A stretch of DNA of 64,000 nt from Candidatus Hydrogenedentota bacterium (GCA_016791475.1 JAEUWI010000004.1:1-64000); one strand, 5' to 3'. Numbered from the stretch's first letter, positions 43,638-53,197 are shown. Numbers and translations: made by a program. The notes: generated by a model from the sequence alone, not told the origin.

Positions 43638-45676
43638 ACTTTCGCACCGCGAGCACCATTTTCAAAAAAGAAATGCTGGACACCATGCGGGACAAGCGCA
43701 CGCTCCTCATGATGATCGGCGTGCCCATGCTCCTCTATCCCCTGTTGCTCATCGTGGGCTTGCAGGGGCTGCTGATCCAGAGTGCAAGTCTGGACAAGAA
43801 AATATCGCGCGTGGCCCTCCAGACCTCCGAGCCCGAGACGGTGCGGACCTGGCTTTCCGATGTGGAGAAGATCGAGATCGTGGACGTCGCCGACCCCGGC
43901 GCGGCGCTGGAGCGGGGCGACCTCGAAGCCATTGTGTTTATCGAAGGCCCCGTTGCGTCGCTCCTGGGCGAGGGTAAATCGGTGAACGTTGAACTGCGCT
44001 TCGATTCCACCGAGTTCGAGTCCATGGATGCCGTGGGACGGCTCCGCGACGGCCTCGACAAAGACGCCGAGTCCATGCTGGACGTCCGTTTGAAGTCCAT
44101 GGGACTTGAGGCGGACTACATCGAACCCCTCAAGATCGAACGCGAAGACGTATCTCCGCCCGCGAAGACCACCGGGAACGCCCTGGGTACCGTGCTGCCC
44201 ATCCTCATGGTGGTCATGCTTGCGGTGGGTGCGTTCTACCCTGCGGTCGATGTGACCGCGGGCGAAAAAGAGCGGGGCACCTTCGAGACGCTCCTCTCCA
44301 CCCCCGCCAGCAAGCTGGAAATCGTGGCGGGGAAATTCCTGACCGTCTTCCTGCTCGCCATGGCGGCCGGCCTTCTAAATCTGGCGAGCATGGCCGCCAC
44401 CTTTGCCTTCATGGCCAGTCAGGTGCAGCAGAATGTGGATACCGTTATCCCCTTCGAGCTGAAATTCCCGCCGAGCGCCGTTCTTGTTATCTTCCTGATC
44501 ATGATTCCCCTCGCTTTCTTCATTTCCGCACTGATGATGGCCATAGCCGTTTTCGCCCGAAGTTTCAAGGAAGCCCAGAACTACGTCACGCCGTTTCTTA
44601 TCGTCATCACCATGCCCGCCCTCTTCGCGGCGATGCCTGGTGTCAAGCTCAATGCGGTAACCCAGTTCATTCCCGTGGCCAACGCCATTCTGTTGTTTCG
44701 CGATATGATGACCGACAAGGCGGGCCTCCTGGAGGCCTTTCCCGTATTTCTGAGCACCGCCGCATTCGCCGCCCTCTCACTTCTTTTCGCCGCTTGGCTC
44801 TTCCAGCGCGAAGAGGTCATCCTCTCCGAGGAGAAAGGTTTTCCCCTCACCTGGCGGCGGAGCGAATTCCGCCCGCGTGAAACCCTCACCGCGTCCATGG
44901 CCATGGGGCTATTCACGGTTCTGCTGATCGTGCTTTTCACCATCGGAAGCACGGTGCAGTCCTGGCGATTGCTTCCGGGCCTCCTCATCACCGAATGGCT
45001 TCTCCTCTTCGCCCCCATACTCATCCTCCTGGGCTATGGAAAGGTCAATTTTCGCGCCGCGCTGAATCTGCGCCGATTGCCCTGGTGGGGCTTTCTGGGC
45101 TCCCTGAGTATCGGCTTCTTTTCCATCGTGCTCGTCATCCAGCTAAGCTACCTCTTCAACAAGGTCCTCCCGATGCCAAAAGAAATCCAGGAGGCCATGG
45201 GGCAGCTTTTCAGCAGCGATGGCAGCGTTTCACAGCTCCTGTTGCTCCTCTTCGTCGCCGCCGTTTCTCCGGCCATATGCGAAGAGGTGCTCTTCCGCGG
45301 CGCAATCCTCTCGGGACTCCGGCAACGGCTTGGAGCCTGGCCGGCCATCATACTGGTGGGCGCCCTCTTTGGGCTCTTCCATCTGGACGTATTCCGAATT
45401 CCCCCTATCGCGGTGCTGGGTATGGTGCTCACCTATCTCACGGTGCGTACCGGATCCATCTACGCCGCCATGGTCGTTCACCTGATGAACAACAGCTTTG
45501 CCATCCTGCTCACGAGTGAACATATGCCGACCGCCGTCGGCCGGATTCTCCAACTGGAACATTTCGAAGCGAACGGATTGCCCCGCCCCGTGCTCATTAT
45601 TGCCTCACTGGGCTTTATCGCCAGCGTCGGGTTCCTGGAATTTACCGCGCGCCGATTCAGGCCCGTCGGGACCTGA
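43634..45676 (+). CDS. ABC-2 permease (NatB-like) fused to CPBP intramembrane protease
   Basis: 680 residues. Residues 1-395 are the ABC-2/NatB permease: one helix (LLMMIGVPMLLYPLLLIVGL), a large external loop, then helices with the conserved TAGEKERGTFETLLSTPASKLEIV. Residues 425-680 form a CPBP (CAAX protease/Abi) domain with its three active-site motifs ICEEVLFRGAIL, LFGLFHLDVF and AMVVHLMNN. CPBP proteins are intramembrane glutamic-type proteases. In most genomes the two are separate genes, so this is a genuine fusion of exporter and protease. Confidence 0.9.
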   Translation: MNFRTASTIFKKEMLDTMRDKRTLLMMIGVPMLLYPLLLIVGLQGLLIQSASLDKKISRVALQTSEPETVRTWLSDVEKIEIVDVADPGAALERGDLEAIVFIEGPVASLLGEGKSVNVELRFDSTEFESMDAVGRLRDGLDKDAESMLDVRLKSMGLEADYIEPLKIEREDVSPPAKTTGNALGTVLPILMVVMLAVGAFYPAVDVTAGEKERGTFETLLSTPASKLEIVAGKFLTVFLLAMAAGLLNLASMAATFAFMASQVQQNVDTVIPFELKFPPSAVLVIFLIMIPLAFFISALMMAIAVFARSFKEAQNYVTPFLIVITMPALFAAMPGVKLNAVTQFIPVANAILLFRDMMTDKAGLLEAFPVFLSTAAFAALSLLFAAWLFQREEVILSEEKGFPLTWRRSEFRPRETLTASMAMGLFTVLLIVLFTIGSTVQSWRLLPGLLITEWLLLFAPILILLGYGKVNFRAALNLRRLPWWGFLGSLSIGFFSIVLVIQLSYLFNKVLPMPKEIQEAMGQLFSSDGSVSQLLLLLFVAAVSPAICEEVLFRGAILSGLRQRLGAWPAIILVGALFGLFHLDVFRIPPIAVLGMVLTYLTVRTGSIYAAMVVHLMNNSFAILLTSEHMPTAVGRILQLEHFEANGLPRPVLIIASLGFIASVGFLEFTARRFRPVGT

Positions 45677-45760
45677 GCGCACGCCGCGCTTGCCGTCTCC
45701 GCAGACGCGGTCCTCTTGAAACGTGTGAACACCTGTCACGCAAATGAAACGAGTTTGAAT

Positions 45761-48256
45761 ATGGCCAGATCGTACAGGGCCAAAACGCCCCATGCCATCG
45801 TATTCGCCCTTTTTCTCCTGTCTCTCGCGGTACCGGGCGCACTGGTCCATGCCGAATCGTGGACCATTGTGGTCTCCCCCGAACTGCAGAGCGACGAGGC
45901 CATGAAGGTCGTCCTGGCCGACCTTCAGGCGACCGGACCCCGCTTCGGTATTCCCATCACCATCGCAGATGATGACGGTACCGTGGCCGGAAATGTCGTC
46001 CTGGTCGGTGGACCGGAGGTCAACGCGCGGGCGGCCTCCCTTACGGAATCGGGAACGCTGACGCCCCTTAGTCCGCCCGAAGACGGACAGGGCTACACCA
46101 TCGTCCCCTTTGACAACGCCGGTGCCCGGGGCTTTGCCATTGCCTCGCGCGATACCATCGGCACGGTCTACGGGCTCTATTGGCTCCATGACCGCCTGCG
46201 TGTATACCGCCGTATTCCAGACAGCGTCGCCGTCACCCGGGAACCCGCCATGAAGGTACGGCTGGGCGGCGCCTGGGGCCGTTTCGGCTCGGGAGGATCC
46301 AGCAGAGAAGAAATCCAGCAGGCCCTTCGACTCAGCATCAATTGGGTTCCAGGCATGCCCATTCTCGATCTGGTGCCCTGGGAATCGGAACCGGAGGCGT
46401 CGATCAACGCCGCCAATCGAGAGAAGACCCGTGAACTCATCGCCTATGCCCACGCGATGCATATGAAGTATTTCAGCTTCGCGAATGAGTTTACCTATCA
46501 CCCCTCTCTGCTGGAGAGTCGCGGGGCCACACTCAACCCGAACGACCCAAAATTCTGGGATGCGGTCCAGGACAAGTTCCGCATGCTCTTCACCGCCCTG
46601 CCGGAACTGGATGGTGTGGAGATCTGCAACGACGACATCTCGGGATTCTGGGACAACTATCTGCCCTATGACGTCATGCACGAAACTCCCGAAGCGGATT
46701 GGTCTTACCCGAAGCGATTTCGCACCTTCGTAAAGAAGGTTCATGAGGTCGTGGCGGAGGAATACGACAAGCAATACTTCCACTTCACGTGGAGCCTCGT
46801 GGATCACGAAGTACATACACAGCCGGCCGTCTTTCGCGAGATATTTACCGACGAGATCCCCACAAGAAATTTCTATGTCATGCCAAAGGTAACGCGCGCG
46901 GATCGCTGGTGGTTCCAGCCCTACAACCCCACCTTCAACCAATCCCACCATGACGCCATCGTACTCTTTGAAACCATGAACTACTATGAAGGCGGAAAGT
47001 CCAATCTTTTTCCCACCTTTTCCGGCCAGTATTTTCAGGGCGGGTTGCAGACCTTTCTCCTCGCCGAACATCCTAATCTAAAAGGGGCCGCCGCCCTCGC
47101 CAGTGTCCAGGGCGATGGATGGGGTACGCGCGAGGCCTACTCCTACGTTCTCTACCGATTGATGTGGGATCCCAACGACGACATCAAGCAGATTGCCCGG
47201 GACTTCTGCGCCATCCACTTCGGACCGAACGCTTCGGAGGGTATGGCGGATCTCTACCTTCTGTCTCCCCGAGCCTATCAATATGGTTTGCACATCGAAC
47301 CCATTTCCTATGGCCAGTTCAATTCCCACTACCACATGCGCGTCGGCGAGTTTCCCGTGCAGGGATACCCCAATATTGACGGGGGGCGGGAGCATTTGGA
47401 GTGGCTTAGGAAGATCTACCTGCGCTGCAAGCCATGGAAGCGGGAGACCCTTGAATCTATCGAGAATGGCCGCGAGGTCGCCGAGTCCATGTTCGCCAAA
47501 TTTGAGACCGTCAAGCCAACCCTTGAAGACCGAAGCATGGGCGAGTCCATTCAATCCCGGCTCGACATGACGCGAAAACTCATCGAAACGAACCAGCGCT
47601 ATGTGGAGTCGATCTTCGCCTATTTTGATTTCATGGACCGTCCGGATGAGGGACGGAAAGAACGCCTCGACAGAACGCTGGACGAGACACGGAAGACCTG
47701 CGAAGCCTTCCAGGGCGTGCCGGGCTACACGTACAAACTCTGGGGCATTGAAGAGCTGATGAAGGCCATGGCCGCGGCCTCCGAAGATGTGGATGCCGCA
47801 CGCGAAGCGCTCGAGGCCGCCCCGACCCGCTCAGCGTTAGAGAGCACCATCGCTTCCCAACAAGCCCTCTATGCCAAAGTCCTGGCCGATAACAAAGACA
47901 ACGCCGTCAAATTTGCCCACATGAGAGTCTTGATTGACGGCCGGGATATCGTGAACTTTCGCGGAGCCGAATACACCATCGATCACATCCAGTGGGACGG
48001 CGCGCAGGTGAAGGACTTCACGTCTATCGCCGCCCTCCCGGACGACAATGTCACCGTAATCCCCGTCAATATCGAGTCCCGCCCCCTTCACCCCTTTGTC
48101 ATGGAGCAGCCCGGCGAGGAGAATGGCTACACCGCACGTGTCTATCTGGACGACATGCCCGGCGGCAACGGCTGGGTTGAGATGGATCTCTATTACATCG
48201 ACGCGCCGCCGGAAGATCTGGGACTTGCCGTGCCCTGGAGTGCGGGAGATCGCTGA
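45761..48256 (+). CDS. Large secreted glycoside hydrolase-like protein
   Basis: 831 residues with a signal peptide (AIVFALFLLSLAVPGALVHA). Residues about 30-165 resemble the N-terminal accessory domain of GH67/GH20 enzymes (VVLADLQATGPRFGIPITI, VVLVGGPEVN, ASRDTIGTVYGLYWLHDRL). The following region (about 190-520) is a TIM-barrel-like module with acidic candidates in GVEICNDDISGFW and conserved HFTWSLVDHEVH. The C-terminal third is helical then beta-rich. This suggests a uronic-acid or amino-sugar glycosidase, but the exact family cannot be fixed by eye. The ATG at 45761 lacks a clear ribosome site. Confidence 0.72.
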   Translation: MARSYRAKTPHAIVFALFLLSLAVPGALVHAESWTIVVSPELQSDEAMKVVLADLQATGPRFGIPITIADDDGTVAGNVVLVGGPEVNARAASLTESGTLTPLSPPEDGQGYTIVPFDNAGARGFAIASRDTIGTVYGLYWLHDRLRVYRRIPDSVAVTREPAMKVRLGGAWGRFGSGGSSREEIQQALRLSINWVPGMPILDLVPWESEPEASINAANREKTRELIAYAHAMHMKYFSFANEFTYHPSLLESRGATLNPNDPKFWDAVQDKFRMLFTALPELDGVEICNDDISGFWDNYLPYDVMHETPEADWSYPKRFRTFVKKVHEVVAEEYDKQYFHFTWSLVDHEVHTQPAVFREIFTDEIPTRNFYVMPKVTRADRWWFQPYNPTFNQSHHDAIVLFETMNYYEGGKSNLFPTFSGQYFQGGLQTFLLAEHPNLKGAAALASVQGDGWGTREAYSYVLYRLMWDPNDDIKQIARDFCAIHFGPNASEGMADLYLLSPRAYQYGLHIEPISYGQFNSHYHMRVGEFPVQGYPNIDGGREHLEWLRKIYLRCKPWKRETLESIENGREVAESMFAKFETVKPTLEDRSMGESIQSRLDMTRKLIETNQRYVESIFAYFDFMDRPDEGRKERLDRTLDETRKTCEAFQGVPGYTYKLWGIEELMKAMAAASEDVDAAREALEAAPTRSALESTIASQQALYAKVLADNKDNAVKFAHMRVLIDGRDIVNFRGAEYTIDHIQWDGAQVKDFTSIAALPDDNVTVIPVNIESRPLHPFVMEQPGEENGYTARVYLDDMPGGNGWVEMDLYYIDAPPEDLGLAVPWSAGDR

Positions 48257-48356
48257 GGCAACCAAAGGCAGTCATAGAATTGTCCGGATTATGTGGCGGG
48301 GAAACTCCATCTCCCGAACCCGACAACTCCATTCCAAGCGGATCTGCCTTGTACAG

Positions 48357-48382
48357 CTAACTTGGAGCTGTGTCTCCAGTTA
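48357..48382. other. Imperfect hairpin between convergent genes
   Basis: TAAC-T-TGGAG / CTCCA-GTTA pairs around a CTGTGT loop (48358-48382) between the end of the glycosidase gene and fabA. No T run follows on either strand, so it may be a weak terminator or incidental. The rest of 48257-48463 shows nothing. Confidence 0.3.
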
Positions 48383-48463
48383 CAAATCGTGAAAATGACG
48401 AGTGGCCTCAAAGGCATTCGAAATCCAGGCAAGCACTGGAGGGCGTCGGGTATCCGCGAAACG

Positions 48464-48988
48464 TCAGAATCCGTCCGTGCTGCTGAAGAGCCCGACCTTG
48501 AGTTCTTTCGCCTTGTAGATCTCGCGCCCGTCCACTTCCATGCTGCCGTCGGCGACGACCATGGTCAGTTTCAGCGCGAGCAGGCGGCGGATGTCGATGC
48601 GGTAGGTGACCTTTTTCGCCGTGGGAAGCACCTGACCGGTGAACTTCACTTCTTTCACACCCAGCGCCCGGCCCTTGCCCTCGTGGCCGGCCCAGCCCAT
48701 GTAGAAGCCCGCGAGTTGCCACATGGCGTCGAGGCCCAGGCAACCCGGCATCACCGGGTCCGTCTCAAAATGGCAGCCGAAAAACCACAAATCGGGATTG
48801 ATGTCGAGTTCCGCAACCAGGAGTCCCTTGCCGTAGGCGCCACCGTCCCGGTCAACATGGGTGACCCGGTCGATCATGAGCATGTTGGGCAGGGGAAGCC
48901 GGGGAGCGGCGGGACCGAAAAGTTCGCCTTTCCCTGCCAGAATGAGGTCGTCGCGGGTAAATGACTGCTGTGTGGAAACCGTGGGCAC
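48464..48988 (-). CDS. fabA: 3-hydroxydecanoyl-ACP dehydratase/isomerase FabA
   Basis: 174 residues, the family length. It dehydrates 3-hydroxyacyl-ACP and isomerises the C10 intermediate for unsaturated fatty acid synthesis. The very conserved FabA run is present: [24 protein letters not shown] with catalytic His and Asp, then [19 protein letters not shown] and [23 protein letters not shown]. The start is a GTG just after AGGAGAG; the upstream frame to 49192 is not FabA-like. FabB, its usual partner, is not in the window. Confidence 0.95.
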   Translation of the reverse strand: MPTVSTQQSFTRDDLILAGKGELFGPAAPRLPLPNMLMIDRVTHVDRDGGAYGKGLLVAELDINPDLWFFGCHFETDPVMPGCLGLDAMWQLAGFYMGWAGHEGKGRALGVKEVKFTGQVLPTAKKVTYRIDIRRLLALKLTMVVADGSMEVDGREIYKAKELKVGLFSSTDGF

Positions 48989-49163
48989 TATTCTCTCCTG
49001 GTATCGAGACTCAATGGGCTGCAACGCCTGTCGGTTCAACGCCCCGCACGTCATGACAAGCATAAAGACTTGCATGAAGCGGAAATGGACGGGACAGCGC
49101 TTAACTGGGACTCTAAACGGGGAAGGCGCTGCGGGCGGATTCCAGACAGGAAACACCGGGGCT

Positions 49164-49192
49164 ATAATAAACCCTTGGCGCAGCGGATGCAA
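49164..49192 (-). promoter_or_regulatory. Candidate fabA promoter
   Basis: On the minus strand TTGCAT (49187-49192), a 17-base spacer and TATTAT (49164-49169) lie in the gap upstream of fabA. The leader would be about 170 bases. The -10 region ATAATA/TATTAT is palindromic with its neighbours (CTATAATA). Confidence 0.5.
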
Positions 49193-49224
49193 TTATTTGA
49201 CCGCCGAGGCGAAAAAGGCCGAAG

Positions 49225-49944
49225 CTAGAGCCCTTCCATAGTATCTTTTCGCTTCTGGAGGATCTTGATAGCCCCATCCAGAATACGGCGAAGGCGCTGA
49301 TCCCGCATTGTGGGTTCCAGGCGGCTGGTGAGCAGAGAATGGCACGCCATGAGGAGCTTGATCTCGTCCAGGGTCATCTCGTCGAAGGCCTGCTTGCCCA
49401 CTTTGTCGATGGCGGCCCTGAGGACCAACTGCCGGCGCGCCTCGGGAACGTGACTCTCGGCTTCAGGCTCGTGGCGCATCTGGTTGGCCAGGGTCAGCCC
49501 CGCCTCCAGGGATGGGTCGTGAATCTCGCCCGCGTCGATCTTGCTCTGGAGCACACTCGCCTCTTCCAAAGTAAGAGAGCCGACCGTCTCCATCGTGGCG
49601 GTCCACTCTTCCGCTTCCGAAACCGGCAGGGCCTCCGTATTCAGCGGTGGGACCGCGACGGGAGGAACGACGCCCTCAAGGGAACGCTCGAACTCCGCAC
49701 ACTCCTGAGCAAGCTGCGTGACAATCGCCTGGGAATAGGCGCAACGCGCACGCGTATGGTCGAGCGAGTTCTCCAGATTCTCCAGAACACGATTCCACTT
49801 TCGGGCGTCCTGGGGCTCGCTGAGCCGGCGCTCGTCGGCCTTCACCAGCAGGACCTTCACTTCGTCCAGCGCGCGAAGGTCTTCTTCGAGCTTGTTCTTC
49901 GCCTGGAAGAGCTGTCGTCGGAGTTCCACAAGTTTAATGTTCAT
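49225..49944 (-). CDS. Hypothetical coiled-coil protein
   Basis: Not recognised. 239 residues, with no signal peptide or membrane segment. Residues 1-95 are a coiled coil rich in Leu, Glu and Lys (LRRQLFQAKNKLEEDLRALDEVKVLL). A Pro-rich linker (VVPPVAVPPLNTEALP) leads to a second helical half. The gene follows the acylphosphatase by 154 bases on the same strand and precedes fabA. Confidence 0.72.
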   Translation of the reverse strand: MNIKLVELRRQLFQAKNKLEEDLRALDEVKVLLVKADERRLSEPQDARKWNRVLENLENSLDHTRARCAYSQAIVTQLAQECAEFERSLEGVVPPVAVPPLNTEALPVSEAEEWTATMETVGSLTLEEASVLQSKIDAGEIHDPSLEAGLTLANQMRHEPEAESHVPEARRQLVLRAAIDKVGKQAFDEMTLDEIKLLMACHSLLTSRLEPTMRDQRLRRILDGAIKILQKRKDTMEGL

Positions 49945-50098
49945 TGGGCCTTACACATAAAGAGATCGGACGCTTCCGCGAAGCAAACCCCGCAAAAGGG
50001 TCTCCACCGTCGCGGCACCGCGCTCAGGGAACGAAACTCCCGGCGCCCGCAAGCGGGAGCCGGGAGGTCCCAGATAAATTGTTTAACTTCAATCGCAC

Positions 50099-50374
50099 TC
50101 AACGGACTAGAAAGCCTTTGTACCGCTTCTCGCCCGAATCGCGCGCAACAACCTCTACATGACGAACTTCCGCAAGGAGCGGACCTCGGTGACACCAAAG
50201 CGTCAATTGCTCCAGGCCATCTTCGTCTCCCTCCGCCTCCAGCTCCACCTGACCATTGCCGAGATTCCGGACCCATCCGTCGAGTCCCAACCGGCGGGCT
50301 TCGGCGCAGGCGCTGTATCGGTAGCCCACGCCCTGAACCCGCCCGTCAATAAGCAGCCGGATGCGATGGCTCAC
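50099..50374 (-). CDS. Acylphosphatase
   Basis: 91 residues with the complete acylphosphatase pattern: GRVQGVGYRYSACAEARRLGLDGWVRN, with the catalytic Arg in VGYR and Asn in GWVRNLGNGQVELEAEG. It hydrolyses acyl phosphates. The start is a GTG overlapping the stop of the HEAT-repeat gene (GTGA). Confidence 0.93.
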   Translation of the reverse strand: MSHRIRLLIDGRVQGVGYRYSACAEARRLGLDGWVRNLGNGQVELEAEGDEDGLEQLTLWCHRGPLLAEVRHVEVVARDSGEKRYKGFLVR

Positions 50375-51768
50375 GGTTGAAGCCGCAAGTCCTTCAAGCG
50401 CTGACGAAAACCGGGATTGGCCACGGCGAGGGCCGCATTGGCAGCCTCGATGGAAACGTTGGTGTCCGTGTTGTCAATGGCCGCGGTCATCAGCTTCAAC
50501 AGGGAGCGATCCCCTGAATCACCGATCAGCCGCAGCACTTGAATCTTCGAGTCCACGCTGTCCGAGCGCAGCAACTCCTGAAACACATACACGGCCGAGG
50601 GGTCGCCACCGGCCATGATGGCGCTGGCATTACGCGCGCGATAGTTCAAGTTTTCGGGCGTCGCGTCTTCCCGGCGTTTCAGGCGTTCCTGCAGATACTG
50701 GGTGGCTTCCCAGTACTTGTCGGCGGCAAGCACCAGCGCCGCTTCCGGTTTGATCGTAAGCTCTTCGTTGAACACACGGATGGCCTCTTTACGGCCAACC
50801 TCGTCGCCGAGACGGAAGAGCACATAAATAAGGCGATAGCGCTCCAACCCGTCGACCTCCTTGAGCCGGTATTTGGCCGTCTCGATAAGATCGGCGCCGC
50901 CGAGGATGATTAGACCCTGAACGCCCGCATGGTTCTTCTCGTCGCTGTTACTTCCGAGCATGGAAAAGAGCTGGGGGATGATTTCCCGATTGCCCAGCCG
51001 CGCCAGGGCAACACCGGCGGGCGCGGCAAACTGTGCCGATCGATCATTCAGCATGGTCATCAATTCCGGCGTGGCGCTCTCGTCCCTGAAAAGGCCCGCA
51101 AGCTCCGCGGCCGCCGCGCGAATATTGCGATTGTTGCTCTCCAGCCCGTCCTTGATTACCGTACCTGGAAGGGGCTTCCCGGCGAGATATAGGCCCCGGG
51201 CGGCATCAATCCGCGCCTGAAGATTGTTCGATTCCGCAAGGGAAATCAAGTACTGTTCCGCTTCTTTGTTGCCATCGGCCGCCATATACGCGGCGGCGCG
51301 AATCCGGAGATCCTGATTGTCCTTGCTGTTCTGGAAAAGCTCCGCCACGCGCGTGGTGCCCTGATCCACAATTCGCTGGTCCTCCGGGCGCAGGGCGACG
51401 TTGCTCGTAACCACCGGGGCCACACGCGCAACCACGCTGCCCTGGATGGCCAGGTGGTCAATATCGCCGCTCTGATAGTTCACGCGATCTCCCCGTTCCG
51501 AGGTGAAGCTGATCGTCTCACCGACGACTTCAACCACCTGCAGGTTGGGATCCTTTGCGCCGCCCTTCAGCACGACTGTAACCAGGGTCGGCGTGCCGGT
51601 GATATTGCTCAGACTGACGTTGCCATCGCCGCCTTTCACCTCCAGGGCCGCGGCCGAAACCATGGCCAGGGCCGAAAGAAGAAGCGCCGCCGCCAGAGCC
51701 CGAACCGTCCGCGCAAAAGCCACGCGCCGCACCGCCGGGGTTGGGTCAATGCAATTCAATGTGTTCAT
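50371..51768 (-). CDS. Secreted HEAT-repeat protein
   Basis: 465 residues. A signal peptide-like start (ALAAALLLSALAMVSAAA) precedes a short beta-rich domain (residues 45-110) and then a series of HEAT-like helical repeats to the C-terminus (LRIRAAAYMAADGNKEAEQYLISLAESNN, ARIDAARGLYLAGK, IRAAAAELAGLFRDESATPELMTML and more). These are protein-protein interaction scaffolds. The gene overlaps the GH4 gene stop by about 23 bases, indicating co-transcription. Function unknown. Confidence 0.78.
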   Translation of the reverse strand: MNTLNCIDPTPAVRRVAFARTVRALAAALLLSALAMVSAAALEVKGGDGNVSLSNITGTPTLVTVVLKGGAKDPNLQVVEVVGETISFTSERGDRVNYQSGDIDHLAIQGSVVARVAPVVTSNVALRPEDQRIVDQGTTRVAELFQNSKDNQDLRIRAAAYMAADGNKEAEQYLISLAESNNLQARIDAARGLYLAGKPLPGTVIKDGLESNNRNIRAAAAELAGLFRDESATPELMTMLNDRSAQFAAPAGVALARLGNREIIPQLFSMLGSNSDEKNHAGVQGLIILGGADLIETAKYRLKEVDGLERYRLIYVLFRLGDEVGRKEAIRVFNEELTIKPEAALVLAADKYWEATQYLQERLKRREDATPENLNYRARNASAIMAGGDPSAVYVFQELLRSDSVDSKIQVLRLIGDSGDRSLLKLMTAAIDNTDTNVSIEAANAALAVANPGFRQRLKDLRLQP

Positions 51769-52993
51769 CTTTTACTATTCGCTCCAGATATTTTTTTGCC
51801 GTTTCCAGGGAAGGCACGAATGGATTAATCGTGAGGGCCTGTAACGCGTAGTCCTTACTCTTATGCCTCACGGCTTCAACCGTAAGACGGTCACTCTCCT
51901 TCAATGCGAGGTAGACCCCCTTCAGGAACCGTGGAAGGTTGCCCACCATCTGCGGTTCCACCCCCCGCTGGCTTACCATCGTGGGGATCTCCACACTGCT
52001 ATCGTCGGGAAGATCGCGGATACAACCGCCGTTCTTTACACATAATATAATATTGTGCTCGGCTTTGTCCTCCAGCGCCTCGATAAGGGGGAGGATCGTC
52101 TCCTCGTACCACACGGCGTTGCGCTGGCGCGTGAGATCCGGTATCTCGTAGAGATGCTCGTCTTCATACAGCTTCAGGATACGCTGCTCCGCCTCATGGA
52201 GCACTTCGGACCGGAAGCGCGAACAGGCCTTCTGCTTTTTAAGAATCTCCGCGCGACGGAAATAAGTACCCGTCTGGCGGGTGGGAATCATGCGGAACAA
52301 CTCGATCAGCTCGTAGTCAAACCCGTCTTCGGTCTGCGATTCGAGCATCTCCAGCACACGGCTCATGCAACTGCGCTTATCCAGCTTGATGTCCTGAAAC
52401 CACCCCAGATTGTTGAGCCCCACGTAATCGAACTTGAGGCTGCTCACGGGCTCCTGAAGTACCTGAGCCACTTTACGCATATAGGTGCCGGGCAGATCGC
52501 AAACGCCCACGACCTTCAGGTTGGAATATTTGATCAGCGCCTCCACCACAATCCCCATCGGATTGGTCAAGTTGATGAAAATCGCCCCAGGGTTGACCTC
52601 TTCGATGCGGCGGGCCAGATCGAAAATCACCGGCAGCGTCCGCATCGCGTTGGAGAAGCCGCCCGCCCCCAGGTTTTCGTCCCCCACCATCTCAAGTTTC
52701 GGTGGAAGCATTTCGTCGCGCATTCGCGCCTGCATGCCCCCGACCCGGATGTGATTCAGGATATACTTCGCCCCGGTGACCGCCTGCCTCACGTCGGTGG
52801 AGGCGATAATTTTCGCGGGAAATCCGCTCTTGTTGATCAGCCGCTGGCAAAAACCGGCAACCAGTTGGAGCTTGCGGCCCTCCTGGCCGAGGAGCACGAT
52901 TTCTTTGACGTTCAGATTCTTCGAGATAATGGACAGGACCAGTTCGGGCGTGTAGACACTACTCCCACCGAGGATCGTAATCCTTTCGATCAT
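51746..52993 (-). CDS. GH4-family glycosidase (6-phospho-glycosidase-like)
   Basis: 415 residues. The NAD-binding start is GGSSVYTPELV, followed by INLTNPMGIVVEAL and VGVCDLPGTYMRKV, with Cys165 as a metal ligand. GH4 enzymes use NAD and a divalent metal to cleave glycosides, often phosphorylated. The metal-binding His of the usual LNHLGW motif reads LNNLGW here (Asn195), so activity may be altered. An AGGAGG lies ten bases before the ATG at 52993. Upstream is a TTGACA promoter with CTAAC-type inverted repeats. Confidence 0.85.
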   Translation of the reverse strand: MIERITILGGSSVYTPELVLSIISKNLNVKEIVLLGQEGRKLQLVAGFCQRLINKSGFPAKIIASTDVRQAVTGAKYILNHIRVGGMQARMRDEMLPPKLEMVGDENLGAGGFSNAMRTLPVIFDLARRIEEVNPGAIFINLTNPMGIVVEALIKYSNLKVVGVCDLPGTYMRKVAQVLQEPVSSLKFDYVGLNNLGWFQDIKLDKRSCMSRVLEMLESQTEDGFDYELIELFRMIPTRQTGTYFRRAEILKKQKACSRFRSEVLHEAEQRILKLYEDEHLYEIPDLTRQRNAVWYEETILPLIEALEDKAEHNIILCVKNGGCIRDLPDDSSVEIPTMVSQRGVEPQMVGNLPRFLKGVYLALKESDRLTVEAVRHKSKDYALQALTINPFVPSLETAKKYLERIVKDEHIELH

Positions 52994-53071
52994 ACCGGTG
53001 AAACCTCCTAAAACTAACCGCCCACTGCGGCATTCAACGTTCCCTGTTCCCGATAACGTGCAGGTATGAGG

Positions 53072-53098
53072 CTAACGGTTAGTTCGGTGCAATGTCAA
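53072..53098 (-). promoter_or_regulatory. GH4 gene promoter with operator-like palindrome
   Basis: TTGACA (53093-53098) is followed 18 bases later by a poor -10 (TAGCCT). The perfect palindrome CTAAC-G-GTTAG (53072-53082) lies in the spacer and -10 region, where a repressor would block transcription. The inverted copy at 53012-53020 near the ribosome site could be a second half-site. Confidence 0.5.
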
Positions 53099-53197
53099 GG
53101 AATGGACGGGAGTGCCTGAGGGGCAGCAACAGGCTCCGCTTGGGTTGGTGCAGGCAGCCACGCGCACACGCCCGCCCCCAAGACCCCTCACATAAAA

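Noticed and set aside
45605-47071. 488-codon minus-strand frame opposite the glycosidase gene
   Set aside because: Opposite a gene with signal peptide and family features; no motif, start site or ribosome site of its own.
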